A stretch of DNA of 64,000 bases from DTU013 sp964512095 (GCA_964512095.1 CAZEIH010000012.1:11563-75562), one strand, 5' to 3'. Counted from the first letter of the stretch, positions 36,843-45,890 are shown. Numbers and translations: made by a program. Notes: generated by a model not told the origin, from the sequence alone.

Positions 36843-37916
36843 TTATCTCTTAACCCTGGCATTGCCCTCATATATGCTCCAAACCTGTGCTTCATCAATG
36901 GGCTGGCCATAATCCTCAGCAACAGTCGCTACAAGAGCGCCTGTTGCCCAGCCGAACTGTGGCCACTTTTCGGGCTCCCAGCCCTTGAGAATAGAATAAA
37001 GCAGGCCTCCTACAAAACCGTCACCGCCGCCAATTCGATCATATACATGTATTTCCCGAGGTTCGATAACATACCAATTGTTGTCATGGAGCAGTATATT
37101 TCCCCACAGGTGTGTGTTGGCACTGATTACCTGCCTCAGAGTTGTTGCAAATACTGATACATTTGGGTATGTCTTCTTAACGCGGGCAATCATAAGCTTG
37201 AAGCCCTCAATCTTATTACCAAGACCGGTGCCTCCTGATTCAGGGCCTTTTATACCTAGCGCCAGTTGGAAGTCCTCTTCGTTGCCAATCAATATATCAG
37301 ATATAGCAGCTATCTGTGAGAAGGTTTCGCCAAGCTCCTCCTCGCGATTTACCCAGAAGGATGCTCTGTAGTTAAGGTCAAAGCTTACCTTGGTGCCGTA
37401 TTTTTTTGCCGCTTTAGCAAGCTCCAGGCAGAATTGGCTTGTTTCATGGGATAATGCAGCAATCAACCCAGACATGTGAAGTATTGCAACACCCTCTTTA
37501 CCGAAAATCCTGTCAATATCAAAATCCTTTGTATTTAGTGTTCTTCCCACTTCACCTGCACGGTCGTTTAATACCCGGGGGCCTCTCATGCCGTAGCCAC
37601 TGTCGGCTATATTAAACTGATGCCTGTAGCCCCAGGGCCCTCCCTGTGGTATTTCAGGGCCTTCAAACTCGATATTACGTCTACGTAGCTCGATTTTTAT
37701 ATACTGTGCGATTTCGCTGTCCTTAACGAAGGTTGTCAGCAGCTTGACACGCATTCCTAATGAGGCGGCAATGTTGCCGACATTGGATTCTGCGCTGGTT
37801 GCCTGCATCGTGAAAAGGTTACCTGTATGTACAGGTTGGCGATGAAATGGAGTTATGCGCACTCCCATGCTGGTAGGCGTCACGAGGGAATATGTACAAT
37901 CTTTTTTCAATTGCAT
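36843..37916 (-). CDS. PfkB-family sugar kinase, probably 2-keto-3-deoxygluconate kinase
   Basis: 357 residues from the ATG at 37916, which has GGAGGTAAG six bases upstream. The PfkB signature DRIGGGDGFVGGLLYSIL contains the catalytic Asp, and the N-terminal half has the SNVGNIAASLG nucleoside/sugar-binding motif. Size and the neighbouring hexuronate genes favour KDG kinase, which feeds KDPG aldolase. Divergent from the SDR gene, with about 280 bp between starts. Confidence 0.78.
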   Translation of the reverse strand: MQLKKDCTYSLVTPTSMGVRITPFHRQPVHTGNLFTMQATSAESNVGNIAASLGMRVKLLTTFVKDSEIAQYIKIELRRRNIEFEGPEIPQGGPWGYRHQFNIADSGYGMRGPRVLNDRAGEVGRTLNTKDFDIDRIFGKEGVAILHMSGLIAALSHETSQFCLELAKAAKKYGTKVSFDLNYRASFWVNREEELGETFSQIAAISDILIGNEEDFQLALGIKGPESGGTGLGNKIEGFKLMIARVKKTYPNVSVFATTLRQVISANTHLWGNILLHDNNWYVIEPREIHVYDRIGGGDGFVGGLLYSILKGWEPEKWPQFGWATGALVATVAEDYGQPIDEAQVWSIYEGNARVKR

Positions 37917-38200
37917 TTTTCTTACCTCCGGTATTGTATTTCTTATATTCGGTTGTGCTAGGTATGGACAAATCCCGGAAAGGATTTTTCCAGATGTCAT
38001 ATGATGCTAATATTTCCGAACAATTTATATAGTATTACAGTGTGTTTGTTTTTACAATGAGAATGGCGTTATAGAGCAATATTTACATGTTATCAAGCAA
38101 TTAAAGCAAGGAATAAAGGGGTTTTATATTCTATAATGATAGTATGTGGACATAGTATGAATACTATTTTCAAATTGATATAGAAATGCGAGGGAAAGAT

Positions 38201-39022
38201 ATGGATTTGTTTTGTCTGACAGGAAAGAAGGCTGTTTTGCTTGGGGGAGGTGGCGTGCTTGGCTCTGCTATGGCAAAGGGGCTTTTGGACGCGGGAGCAG
38301 ATGTGGCTGTCTGCGATCTTGATCCGGGAAGGGCTCAGGCTGTTGTGGATGCGATATCAAAGGAGGGTTCGAAAGCAAAGGCGTATGAGATGGACGCAAT
38401 GGATTCTGAAAACATTAATTCGACAGCAAAGACAATTTTCACTGACTTTGGGAGAGTTGACATATTGGTTAATGCAGTAGGCGGAAATATGAAGGCTGCA
38501 ACCACATCGAAAGAGACATCTTTTTTCGATCTCAATGGCGAAATGCTGGACAAGGTGGTAAAGCTAAATCTAATGGGCGGAGCTGTGCTTCCATCACAGG
38601 TATTCGGCAGGGAAATGGTTAAGAATGAAGATGGAGGCGCTATTATAAATATTTCCTCAATGAATGCTTTCAGGCCATTGACTCGCATACCCGGTTATTC
38701 GGCTGCGAAGGCGGCTGTGAGCAACTTTACACAATGGCTTTCGGTAGACCTTGCAAAGCAGTATGGCGACAAAATACGCGTAAATGCAATAGCTCCGGGG
38801 TTTTTTCTGACAGAGCAAAACAGATTTTTGTTGACGAGTCCTGAAACGGGAGAATTTACACCCAGGGGTAAAACTATAGTCGAGCATACTCCTATGGGTA
38901 GACTTGGTCAGCCGGAGGATCTGGTAGGGACACTTGTATGGCTATGCAGCGATGCATCGAAGTTTGTAACAGGCATAGTAGTGCCGGTGGATGGAGGCTT
39001 TTCTGCATTTTCGGGGGTTTGA
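38201..39022 (+). CDS. SDR-family oxidoreductase, probably D-mannonate (fructuronate) oxidoreductase
   Basis: 273 residues from ATG 38201, behind CGAGGGA. GGGGVLGSAMAKGL is the NAD(P)-binding loop, NISSMNAF the Ser, and YSAAKAAV the catalytic Tyr-Lys pair; GIVVPVDGGFSAFSGV is the usual C-terminus. In this setting (KDG kinase, uxaC) an SDR-type fructuronate/mannonate dehydrogenase is the most likely role. Other sugar-acid substrates are possible, for example 2- or 5-ketogluconate. Confidence 0.78.
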   Translation: MDLFCLTGKKAVLLGGGGVLGSAMAKGLLDAGADVAVCDLDPGRAQAVVDAISKEGSKAKAYEMDAMDSENINSTAKTIFTDFGRVDILVNAVGGNMKAATTSKETSFFDLNGEMLDKVVKLNLMGGAVLPSQVFGREMVKNEDGGAIINISSMNAFRPLTRIPGYSAAKAAVSNFTQWLSVDLAKQYGDKIRVNAIAPGFFLTEQNRFLLTSPETGEFTPRGKTIVEHTPMGRLGQPEDLVGTLVWLCSDASKFVTGIVVPVDGGFSAFSGV

Positions 39023-39040
39023 TGGGAATTAGTGTGGGGC

Positions 39041-39140
39041 CGACCTCTATAGGTCGGCGATGAGTGAAGACGAATTAATTAACTTCCTTGGTCAGGTGGA
39101 GTTCAGTCACCACCTGACTCCCTGAGCGAAGCGAATTGAC
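39041..39140 (+). repeat. Dispersed non-coding repeat, copy D
   Basis: A full-length copy on the plus strand between the SDR gene and gnd. CCGACCT-CTAT-AGGTCGG forms a 7-bp tetraloop hairpin at the left end, the GTCAGGTGG/CCACCTGAC hairpin follows, and the right end is GAGCGAAGCGAATTGAC. Confidence 0.9.
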
Positions 39141-39202
39141 TAGAATTTTCATAGTAGGTATATTATTTATTGATTTGATATTTATTTAAGGAGTGAACAG
39201 AT

Positions 39203-40654
39203 ATGAGTAAACAGGATGTTGGTGTAATAGGTCTTGCGGTAATGGGTAAAAACCTGGCCCTGAACATTGAAAGCAGGGGATATTCGGTATCGGTATACAA
39301 CCGTTCAAGAGAGAAAACCGACGATATGCTGATTGAGGCAAAGGGAAAGAGTGTATATGGGACATTTACTATTAAGGAGTTCGTAGAATCTCTGAAGCCA
39401 CCAAGAAGAATCATTATTATGGTGAAGGCAGGTAAGCCCGTTGATGATACTATATACCAGCTCAAAGAATATATATCTAAGGGAGACATAATTATTGACG
39501 CTGGCAATTCCTTCTACGGCGACACCATTAGAAGGAGCAAGGAGTTGGAGGCTCAGGGGTATAGGTTTATTGGCACAGGTGTTTCCGGCGGTGAGGAGGG
39601 TGCCTTGAAGGGACCTGCAATAATGCCTGGGGGAGATAAAGAGGTTTATGATATTGTTGCTCCCATTTTTACTGCCATTTCTGCAAAGGTCAATGGAGAG
39701 CCATGCTGTACATATATTGGAACAGATGGTGCCGGCCATTATGTAAAGATGGTACACAATGGCATCGAATACGGTGATATGCAACTAATATGTGAGGCAT
39801 ATTCACTTTTGAAGAGTGTTCTTGGTATGTCGGCAGAAGAGCTCCACAATGTCTTTGCTGATTGGAATAAAGGAGAGCTGGACAGCTACCTCATTGAGAT
39901 CACCAGGGATATATTCTCAAAGACCGATCCAGAGACAGGAAGACCGATGGTGGATATTATACTGGACAAGGCAGGCCAGAAGGGTACCGGCAAATGGACC
40001 AGCAAGAGTGCCCTTGATCTCGGCATAGCTACTCCAGTCATAACAGAAGCAGTTTTTGCCCGCTGCCTGTCAGCAATAAAGGACGAAAGAGTAGCGGCAA
40101 GTAAAGTGTTGAAGGGACCCTCTGAGTTTAAGTTTGAAGGCGATAGGAAGGAGTTTATTGAATCTGTCAGATGTGCTCTTTATGCCAGTAAGATTTGTTC
40201 ATATGCCCAGGGATTTGCCTTAATGAAGGCTGCCGCACAGGAATATGGTTGGAAGCTTGATTATGGCAAGATAGCCATGATATTTAGAGGTGGGTGTATA
40301 ATCAGGGCCCAGTTCCTCCACAGGATCAGCGAAGCTTATGACAATGATCCGGAGCTGGCCAATCTGATGCTGGATCCATATTTTAAGGATATTCTGGAGA
40401 AGTACCAAAGTGACTGGCGCAAGGTGGTTGCAACAGCAGTAACTGCGGGTATACCGGTGCAGGCAATCTCAGGAGCTGTTTCGTATTTTGACAGCTACAG
40501 AAGCGGAAATCTGCCGGCTAACCTGTTGCAGGCCCAGAGGGATTATTTTGGAGCACATCTGTATGAGCGTATTGACAAGCCAAGAGGCGAGTTCTTTCAC
40601 TACAACTGGACTGAGGGTGGCGGAAAAACATCGGCATCAGCTTATACGGTGTAA
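39203..40654 (+). CDS. gnd: 6-phosphogluconate dehydrogenase, decarboxylating
   Basis: 483 residues. GVIGLAVMGKNLALNIESRGY is the cofactor loop (slightly unusual: usual members have G-L-A-V-M-G too), and the substrate motif GTGVSGGEEGA and the catalytic KMVHNGIEYGDMQ are intact. It converts 6-phosphogluconate to ribulose 5-phosphate with NADP or NAD. No zwf is adjacent; lying with sugar-acid genes, it may act in gluconate use. AAGGAG precedes the ATG. Confidence 0.95.
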   Translation: MSKQDVGVIGLAVMGKNLALNIESRGYSVSVYNRSREKTDDMLIEAKGKSVYGTFTIKEFVESLKPPRRIIIMVKAGKPVDDTIYQLKEYISKGDIIIDAGNSFYGDTIRRSKELEAQGYRFIGTGVSGGEEGALKGPAIMPGGDKEVYDIVAPIFTAISAKVNGEPCCTYIGTDGAGHYVKMVHNGIEYGDMQLICEAYSLLKSVLGMSAEELHNVFADWNKGELDSYLIEITRDIFSKTDPETGRPMVDIILDKAGQKGTGKWTSKSALDLGIATPVITEAVFARCLSAIKDERVAASKVLKGPSEFKFEGDRKEFIESVRCALYASKICSYAQGFALMKAAAQEYGWKLDYGKIAMIFRGGCIIRAQFLHRISEAYDNDPELANLMLDPYFKDILEKYQSDWRKVVATAVTAGIPVQAISGAVSYFDSYRSGNLPANLLQAQRDYFGAHLYERIDKPRGEFFHYNWTEGGGKTSASAYTV

Positions 40655-40768
40655 AGCTATAATGTATGATGTAAACAACTATTCAGTTACATCGGTACAT
40701 CAGTTGCCGGGCTTCTACCTGTTTACGGGAAAGACTGACGATGTTGGGTATTAAGAAGGAGTACTGAA

Positions 40769-42055
40769 ATGAAGGATATCATTGTAAAAGAAAAAAGCGG
40801 AAGCGGCATATCTGAAAATGAAATCCGCCACGTTATGGAGCAGAGCATTTCAGAATATGGACTAAGCATCGGCAATATTAAAAAGGTATTGCTGATACCG
40901 CCAGATTTTACAAGGATGCATTCAGGTGCAGGGATAATAACTGCAATTTATTATGAAATACTTAAAGACTCCTGCCATGTCGATATCCTGCCTGCCCTCG
41001 GGACTCACGAGCCAATGTCTGCTGCTGAGATTGATGAGTTTTTTGGCGGAGCCATACCTCATGAGGCTTTCCTAGTGCATAACTGGAGGAATGATGTGGT
41101 CAGGATTGGACAGGTGCCTGCTGACTATGTAAAGGAAGTATCAGAAGGCCTTGTTACAGACCCTGTTGATGTTGAGGTGAATAAGCGGATTGTAGATAGC
41201 TCCTATGACCTGATTATTTCTATCGGTCAGGTAGTACCTCATGAAGTCGTAGGCATGGCCAATTACAGTAAGAATATTTTTGTCGGCTGTGGCGGTAGCA
41301 GCATGATTAACCAGTCCCATATGCTTGGTGCCTTCTATGGTCTCGAAAGGATCATGGGTCGGGATCATTCACCTGTAAGAAAGGTGTTTGACTATGCCCA
41401 GGAGAATTTTTTGTGCAATATACCTGTTGTGTACGTGTTAACTGTCACGACACAGTCTGAGGGCAAGGTAATGATACACGGTCTATTTGCTGGCAACAGT
41501 CGGAGGATTTTCGAGGAGGCAGTTGAGCTCAGCCAGTTTAAGAATATTATTTTTGTTGAAAGGCCACTTAAAAAAGTGGTTGTATATTTGGATGAAAGAG
41601 AGTTTAAAAGCACCTGGCTGGGAAACAAGGCTGTCTATAGGACCAGGATGGCTATAGATGATGGTGGGGAGTTGGTGGTGCTGGCCCCCGGTGTCAGAAG
41701 GTTTGGAGAAGACGATGAGAATGACAGGCTTATTAGGAAATATGGCTATGTGGGCAGGGAGAATGTATTGGAGCTTTGCAAAGCCAATGAGGATCTGCAA
41801 AACAATCTGTCGGTGGCAGCCCATCTTATCCATGGTTCGTCGGATGACAGATTCTCTATTACATATGTGCCAGGGAAGCTTTCGAAGCAAGAGGTTCAGG
41901 GCGTTAATTTCAAATATGCGTCTTTTGAAGATGCAATGAAGCGCTACAATCCTAAGCTGCTGAAGGACGGCTTCAATGTCATGGAGGATGGAGAGGAAAT
42001 ATACTACATCAGTAATCCGGCGCTGGGGCTTTGGGCTTGCAAAGACAGATTCTGA
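40769..42055 (+). CDS. LarA-superfamily (DUF2088) racemase/epimerase, possible aldonate 2-epimerase
   Basis: 428 residues. The four residues known to hold the nickel-pincer cofactor and catalyse hydride transfer in lactate racemase have counterparts: His80 (LGTHEP), His158 (VVPHEV), Lys168 (YSKNIF) and His184 (NQSHM). The sugar-acid neighbourhood (gnd directly upstream, uxaC downstream) argues against lactate and for a hexonate. LarA relatives that epimerise D-gluconate at C2 have been described. The cofactor-synthesis genes larB, larC and larE are not in the window. AAGGAG lies upstream. Confidence 0.8.
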   Translation: MKDIIVKEKSGSGISENEIRHVMEQSISEYGLSIGNIKKVLLIPPDFTRMHSGAGIITAIYYEILKDSCHVDILPALGTHEPMSAAEIDEFFGGAIPHEAFLVHNWRNDVVRIGQVPADYVKEVSEGLVTDPVDVEVNKRIVDSSYDLIISIGQVVPHEVVGMANYSKNIFVGCGGSSMINQSHMLGAFYGLERIMGRDHSPVRKVFDYAQENFLCNIPVVYVLTVTTQSEGKVMIHGLFAGNSRRIFEEAVELSQFKNIIFVERPLKKVVVYLDEREFKSTWLGNKAVYRTRMAIDDGGELVVLAPGVRRFGEDDENDRLIRKYGYVGRENVLELCKANEDLQNNLSVAAHLIHGSSDDRFSITYVPGKLSKQEVQGVNFKYASFEDAMKRYNPKLLKDGFNVMEDGEEIYYISNPALGLWACKDRF

Positions 42056-42066
42056 GGTGTAGGCGA

Positions 42067-42096
42067 TCTTCATTTATTGCGGGCCTATAGAGGTCA
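42067..42096 (-). repeat. Fragment of the dispersed repeat, copy E
   Basis: GCGGGCCTATAGAGGTC and the preceding CTTCATTTATTGC correspond, on the minus strand, to the left-end hairpin region of the repeat family (ACCTCTATAGG then GATGAATGAAG). The rest is replaced by a GC-rich tandem array. Confidence 0.55.
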
Positions 42097-42097
42097 G

Positions 42098-42265
42098 GAG
42101 CAGAGGCTGCCTAAGGACGGGAGCAGGAGGACAGCGAAGCGCGGGCGCAGGAGGCCGCCTAAGGGCGGGAGCAGGAGGACAGCGAAGGACGGGAGCAGAG
42201 GCTGCCTAAGGACGGGAGCAGGAGGACAGCGAAGGATCGGAGCAGAAGGTACCGAAGGGCGAAGC
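42098..42265 (+). repeat. GC-rich 23-24 bp tandem repeat, seven units
   Basis: Degenerate units begin GAGCAG(A/G)AGG and end CGG, at 42098, 42121, 42145, 42169, 42193, 42216 and 42240. Two unit types alternate (one with CTGCCTAAGG, one with ACAGCGAAGG). It is much richer in G and C than the flanks. A 63-codon frame runs through it but is a product of the repeat. Confidence 0.85.
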
Positions 42266-42294
42266 TAAGAAAGCAGAGACATAAATATGTCAGT

Positions 42295-42507
42295 AATGAG
42301 ACAATAAGTGAACTAATAAGTGAACTAATAAGTGAACTAATAAGTNNNNNNNNNNNNNNNNNNNNNNNNNNNNNNNNNNNNNNNNNNNNNNNNNNNNNNN
42401 NNNNNNNNNNNNNNNNNNNNNNNNNNNNNNNNNNNNNNNNNNNNNAATAAGTGAACTAATAAGTGAACTAATAAGTGAACTAATAAGTTAACTAATAAGT
42501 GATAAGG
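42295..42507 (+). repeat. 12-bp tandem repeat (GAACTAATAAGT) interrupted by an assembly gap
   Basis: At least three full units before and four after the N run, in phase with the same unit. The last units diverge (TTAACTAATAAGT). It lies between the LarA-like gene and uxaC and ends 10 bp before the uxaC start codon, so it occupies the uxaC leader. The true copy number is unknown because assembly failed here. Confidence 0.9.
42346..42445. other. Assembly gap of exactly 100 N
   Basis: One hundred consecutive N bases, the standard placeholder for a gap of unknown size. Both edges are within the 12-bp tandem repeat, so the repeat is the likely cause. Distances across it are not reliable. Confidence 0.98.
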
Positions 42508-42517
42508 GGCGTGTGAA

Positions 42518-43918
42518 ATGAAAGAGTTTATGGATGAAAGCTTCCTGTTGCATAATGAAACCGCAGTCAGACTTTATCATGAGCATGCAAAGAATATGCC
42601 TATAATTGACTACCATTGTCATCTAAACCCCCAGGAGATCGCGAAGAACAAAAGGTACAGGAATATAACTGAGGTCTGGCTTGGAGGCGATCATTACAAA
42701 TGGCGTGCCATGCGCATAAACGGTGTTGTTGAGAAATATATCACCGGTGATGCTGAGGATAGGGACAAATTTTTTAAGTGGGCGGAAACTATTCAGCAGT
42801 GTATTGGAAATCCTTTATACCATTGGACCCATCTTGAACTAAAAAGATTCTTTGGGATAAATCAATTATTATCACCAGATACCGCACAGGAAATCTGGAA
42901 TAGGTGTAATGCTTTGCTCAAGGAGGATGAGTTTTCTGCAAGAGAGCTTATTAGAAGGTCAAGTGTCAAGGCGTTGTGTACCACTGATGATCCAGTTGAT
43001 ACCCTTGAGTATCATGATATGATAAAGAAGGACACCTCCTTTGATGTCAAGGTGCTTCCATCGTTCCGGCCTGACAAGGGAATCAATATTGATAAACCGG
43101 GATTTATGGAGTGGTTGACGAAGCTTGAAAAAGCATCTGGCATGGAAATAAAGACATATTCTAATTTTAGAGATGCTATGAAGGGTCGTATTGACTATTT
43201 CCATGAAAAAGGCTGTAGGAGTTCAGATCATGGCCTGGAACCTCCTGCTTATATCGAATGCTCGGATACCGAGGTTTCGAGAATATTTGATAAAGTGTTA
43301 GCTGGAAAGACTCTTGAGGCTAATGAAATAAAGAAATACAAGGGCAACCTTATGTCCTTCCTGGGAGCCCAATACAACAAGCTTGGTTGGGTTATGCAGC
43401 TGCATATCGGTTGTATGAGAAATAATAATTCACGTCAGTTTAAGCTGTTGGGGCCGGATACAGGGTATGACGCCATTGATGATGTCTCCTTTGCACCAGC
43501 GTTGTCTAGGCTGCTAGATAGCATAGAAACAAATGGAGGGCTCCCTAAAACGATCCTTTACTGTCTCAATCCTAGGGATAATGAAGTACTTAGCACCATT
43601 GCCGGGTGTTTCCAAGGAGGCGGAATTCCCGGAAAGATACAGTTTGGTTCGGCATGGTGGTTCAATGATCAGCTGGACGGAATGAAAAAGCAGATAATTG
43701 CACTATCAAGCACAGGGCTGTTGAGCCGATTTGTAGGTATGTTGACCGATTCTAGAAGCTTTTTATCCTACACCCGTCATGAATATTTTAGACGGATACT
43801 TTGCGGTATACTCGGAGAGTGGGCAGAAAATGGTGAAGCGCCAAATGACATGACGCTGCTGGGTAGAATGGTGGAAGATATAAGCTATAACAATGCCAAG
43901 GAATATTTCGGATTCTGA
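42518..43918 (+). CDS. uxaC: Glucuronate/uronate isomerase
   Basis: 466 residues, the usual length. The N-terminal MPIIDYHCHLNPQEI holds the metal-binding His pair of the amidohydrolase-like fold, and LKALCTTDDPVD-type and HIGCMRNNNSR motifs are family-typical (here VKALCTTDDPVD). It isomerises glucuronate to fructuronate and galacturonate to tagaturonate, the entry step of the hexuronate pathway. With the SDR and KDG kinase it covers part of the route to KDPG; mannonate dehydratase (uxuA) and KDPG aldolase are not seen. The ATG follows AAGGGG. Confidence 0.95.
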   Translation: MKEFMDESFLLHNETAVRLYHEHAKNMPIIDYHCHLNPQEIAKNKRYRNITEVWLGGDHYKWRAMRINGVVEKYITGDAEDRDKFFKWAETIQQCIGNPLYHWTHLELKRFFGINQLLSPDTAQEIWNRCNALLKEDEFSARELIRRSSVKALCTTDDPVDTLEYHDMIKKDTSFDVKVLPSFRPDKGINIDKPGFMEWLTKLEKASGMEIKTYSNFRDAMKGRIDYFHEKGCRSSDHGLEPPAYIECSDTEVSRIFDKVLAGKTLEANEIKKYKGNLMSFLGAQYNKLGWVMQLHIGCMRNNNSRQFKLLGPDTGYDAIDDVSFAPALSRLLDSIETNGGLPKTILYCLNPRDNEVLSTIAGCFQGGGIPGKIQFGSAWWFNDQLDGMKKQIIALSSTGLLSRFVGMLTDSRSFLSYTRHEYFRRILCGILGEWAENGEAPNDMTLLGRMVEDISYNNAKEYFGF

Positions 43919-44005
43919 AGCCTGCTCAGATAAATACCAGGAGATAACATATTAGTTCGAAAATTGACTATCCTTATATAGTAAACATATTTGATACGGG
44001 GCTAT

Positions 44006-44314
44006 ATGAGGAAGCTTATAACAATAATCATAATATTGTCGGTGATTGATACAGTTGCCACTATAGCTGGTATTAGGTTAAATTATGTCAGTGAAGCCAA
44101 TCCGGTTATCGCCTCTCTTGTTATTCAGGATCCCTTCATGGTGTGTACCTTCGCCTGTGTGTTAGCAGTGGCCTTGCTCCTACTAGTATATCGTTACGAA
44201 AAAAAGATATGTTGGATCAAATACGGTCTGTATATAATACTCACTGTAAAGACTGGCGTAGTATGTCTGCATATGACTATTATCGCTATGGCTATTATAA
44301 TGGGATTTATATAG
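44006..44314 (+). CDS. DUF5658-like small membrane protein
   Basis: 102 residues from ATG 44006 behind CGGGG. Three membrane segments. The first helix with SVIDTVATIAGIRLNYVSEANPV matches the Asp-containing helix and G-x-x-x-E-A-N-P motif of DUF5658-type proteins. Function unknown. A weak imperfect hairpin lies after it at about 44358-44392. Confidence 0.6.
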   Translation: MRKLITIIIILSVIDTVATIAGIRLNYVSEANPVIASLVIQDPFMVCTFACVLAVALLLLVYRYEKKICWIKYGLYIILTVKTGVVCLHMTIIAMAIIMGFI

Positions 44315-44430
44315 TTACATGCTCTGTTGCTATTAGTGATATAAATAGGATAAAATAATGTAGTGCAGTTATACATTAGTTGTGCTGCTTTTATTGACTA
44401 TCCATTTACATAATGAACGGAGACTTGATT

Positions 44431-45225
44431 ATGAGTAAGAAGAAATATGACTTTAGTGATTTGCTGGAAATAATGGAGAGGCTTCGGGGAGAAGATGGTT
44501 GTCCCTGGGACAGGGAGCAGACCCATCAGAGCCTGCGTATTTATTTGATAGAGGAGACCTACGAGGTTCTTGAGGCGTTAGATGCGGGAGATAAAGGGAA
44601 ATTCTGCAATGAGCTTGGTGATTTGTTGCTACAGATAGTTTTTCATGCCCAGGTTGCCAAAGAAAGTGGTGATTTTGACATTAGAGATGTAACGACGGAG
44701 ATTTGTCAGAAGCTGATTTCAAGGCATCCTCATATATTCGGGGATGTTAATGCTGATACCACCGAAAAAGTGCTGGAGAACTGGGAGGCTATTAAAAAGA
44801 AGGAGAAAAAGCTGAAAAGCCAGACAGGAGTGCTGAAGGATGTGCCCTCAAACCTGCCTGCGTTGATGCGAAGCTACAAGGTTCAACAAAAGGCTGCTCA
44901 GGTGGGATTTGACTGGGACTATGTAGAAGATGCATTCAGCAAGGTGGATGAGGAAATACAGGAATTGCGGGATGTATATAAGAGTAATAATGTGGAAAGA
45001 ATTACTGATGAATTGGGAGATGCGTTCTTTGCTCTCGTCAATGTGTCCAGGTTCCTCAAGATTCAGCCAGAGCTGGCTCTTACCGGGACCATCGGTAAAT
45101 TCATTAGACGTTTTGAGTATATTGAACAGCAAAGCGCGAAGGTAGGAAAAAAGCTTGAAGATATGAGCTTAGCGGAGATGGATGAGCTCTGGAACGAGGC
45201 AAAGGATAAGCTCCCGCAAAAGTGA
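44431..45225 (+). CDS. mazG: MazG nucleoside triphosphate pyrophosphohydrolase
   Basis: 264 residues from ATG 44431. Two tandem MazG domains: the first starts LRGEDGCPWDREQTHQSLR with EETYEVLEAL and ELGDLLLQIVFHA, the second contains DEEIQELRD and ELGDAFFALVNVSRFL. It hydrolyses NTPs and dNTPs to monophosphates, probably to cleanse the nucleotide pool. It opens the cluster mazG-hup-rqcP-yabP-yabQ-divIC-yabR, an order widely kept in Firmicutes. Confidence 0.93.
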   Translation: MSKKKYDFSDLLEIMERLRGEDGCPWDREQTHQSLRIYLIEETYEVLEALDAGDKGKFCNELGDLLLQIVFHAQVAKESGDFDIRDVTTEICQKLISRHPHIFGDVNADTTEKVLENWEAIKKKEKKLKSQTGVLKDVPSNLPALMRSYKVQQKAAQVGFDWDYVEDAFSKVDEEIQELRDVYKSNNVERITDELGDAFFALVNVSRFLKIQPELALTGTIGKFIRRFEYIEQQSAKVGKKLEDMSLAEMDELWNEAKDKLPQK

Positions 45226-45252
45226 TTGCCGATAGGTAAAGGAGGGAATGGG

Positions 45253-45528
45253 ATGAATAAATCCGAATTAGTAAGAAGTATGTCTGAGAAAGGCGATATA
45301 ACAAAGGCCGATGCTGAAAAGGCGTTAAGCGCATTCATCGAAAGTGTAGAGGAGGCACTGGCCAATGGAGATAGGGTACAGCTGGTGGGCTTTGGTACCT
45401 TTGAGGTAAGGGAGAGGGCTGCTAGAAAGGGCAGGAATCCCCGGACAAAGGAGGAGATAACCATTGAGGCTTCAAAAGCACCGGTGTTTAAGGTTGGGAA
45501 GGCACTAAAGGATATGATTAACGCTTAG
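45253..45528 (+). CDS. hup: HU-family DNA-binding protein
   Basis: 91 residues from ATG 45253, with AAAGGAGGGAA upstream; earlier in-frame starts have no site. MNKSELV at the start, GFGTFEVRERAARKGRNPRT (the DNA-bending arm) and the C-terminal FKVGKALKDMINA are typical. It compacts and bends DNA as a dimer. Confidence 0.96.
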   Translation: MNKSELVRSMSEKGDITKADAEKALSAFIESVEEALANGDRVQLVGFGTFEVRERAARKGRNPRTKEEITIEASKAPVFKVGKALKDMINA

Positions 45529-45609
45529 ATAAAAACAGACAATTGACTATTAAGTGTGGTAGCAATTCGCTTAGAGGTGTAATATAACTAATTTACAAGG
45601 GGAAATTTT

Positions 45610-45849
45610 ATGAGGATCGATAAGTACTTAAAGGTTTCAAGACTGATCAAAAGACGTACACTAGCAAATGAGGCCTGTGAGACAGGGCGTGTGACTATAA
45701 ACGGCAAGACAGCAAAGCCAGGAACGGAAGTAAAGATTGGTGACATAATTGAAATTAGGTTTGGCAGTAATTTGACAAAGGTAGAGATCACATCAATTGC
45801 TGAACACGTTACTAAAGAAGGATCCAAGGATATGTATGTAATTAAGTAG
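45610..45849 (+). CDS. rqcP: RqcP (YabO), S4-domain ribosome quality-control factor
   Basis: 79 residues consisting of one S4 RNA-binding domain: MRIDKYLKVSRLIKRRTLANEACETGRV. RqcP stabilises P-site tRNA on stalled 50S subunits while RqcH adds alanine tails. The place between hup and yabP is the standard one. GGGGAAATTTT precedes the ATG. Confidence 0.93.
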   Translation: MRIDKYLKVSRLIKRRTLANEACETGRVTINGKTAKPGTEVKIGDIIEIRFGSNLTKVEITSIAEHVTKEGSKDMYVIK

Positions 45850-45890
45850 GGCATACAACCGTGTACCTTAACATGTTCAATGAAGTAAAA

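Noticed and set aside
42077..42268. 63-codon Arg/Gly-rich open frame
   Set aside because: It is generated by the GC-rich 24-bp repeat and has neither a ribosome site nor family features.
42295..42507. CRISPR array suspicion for the 12-bp and 24-bp tandem repeats
   Set aside because: Units are directly adjacent with no unique spacers, are too short, and no cas genes are present.
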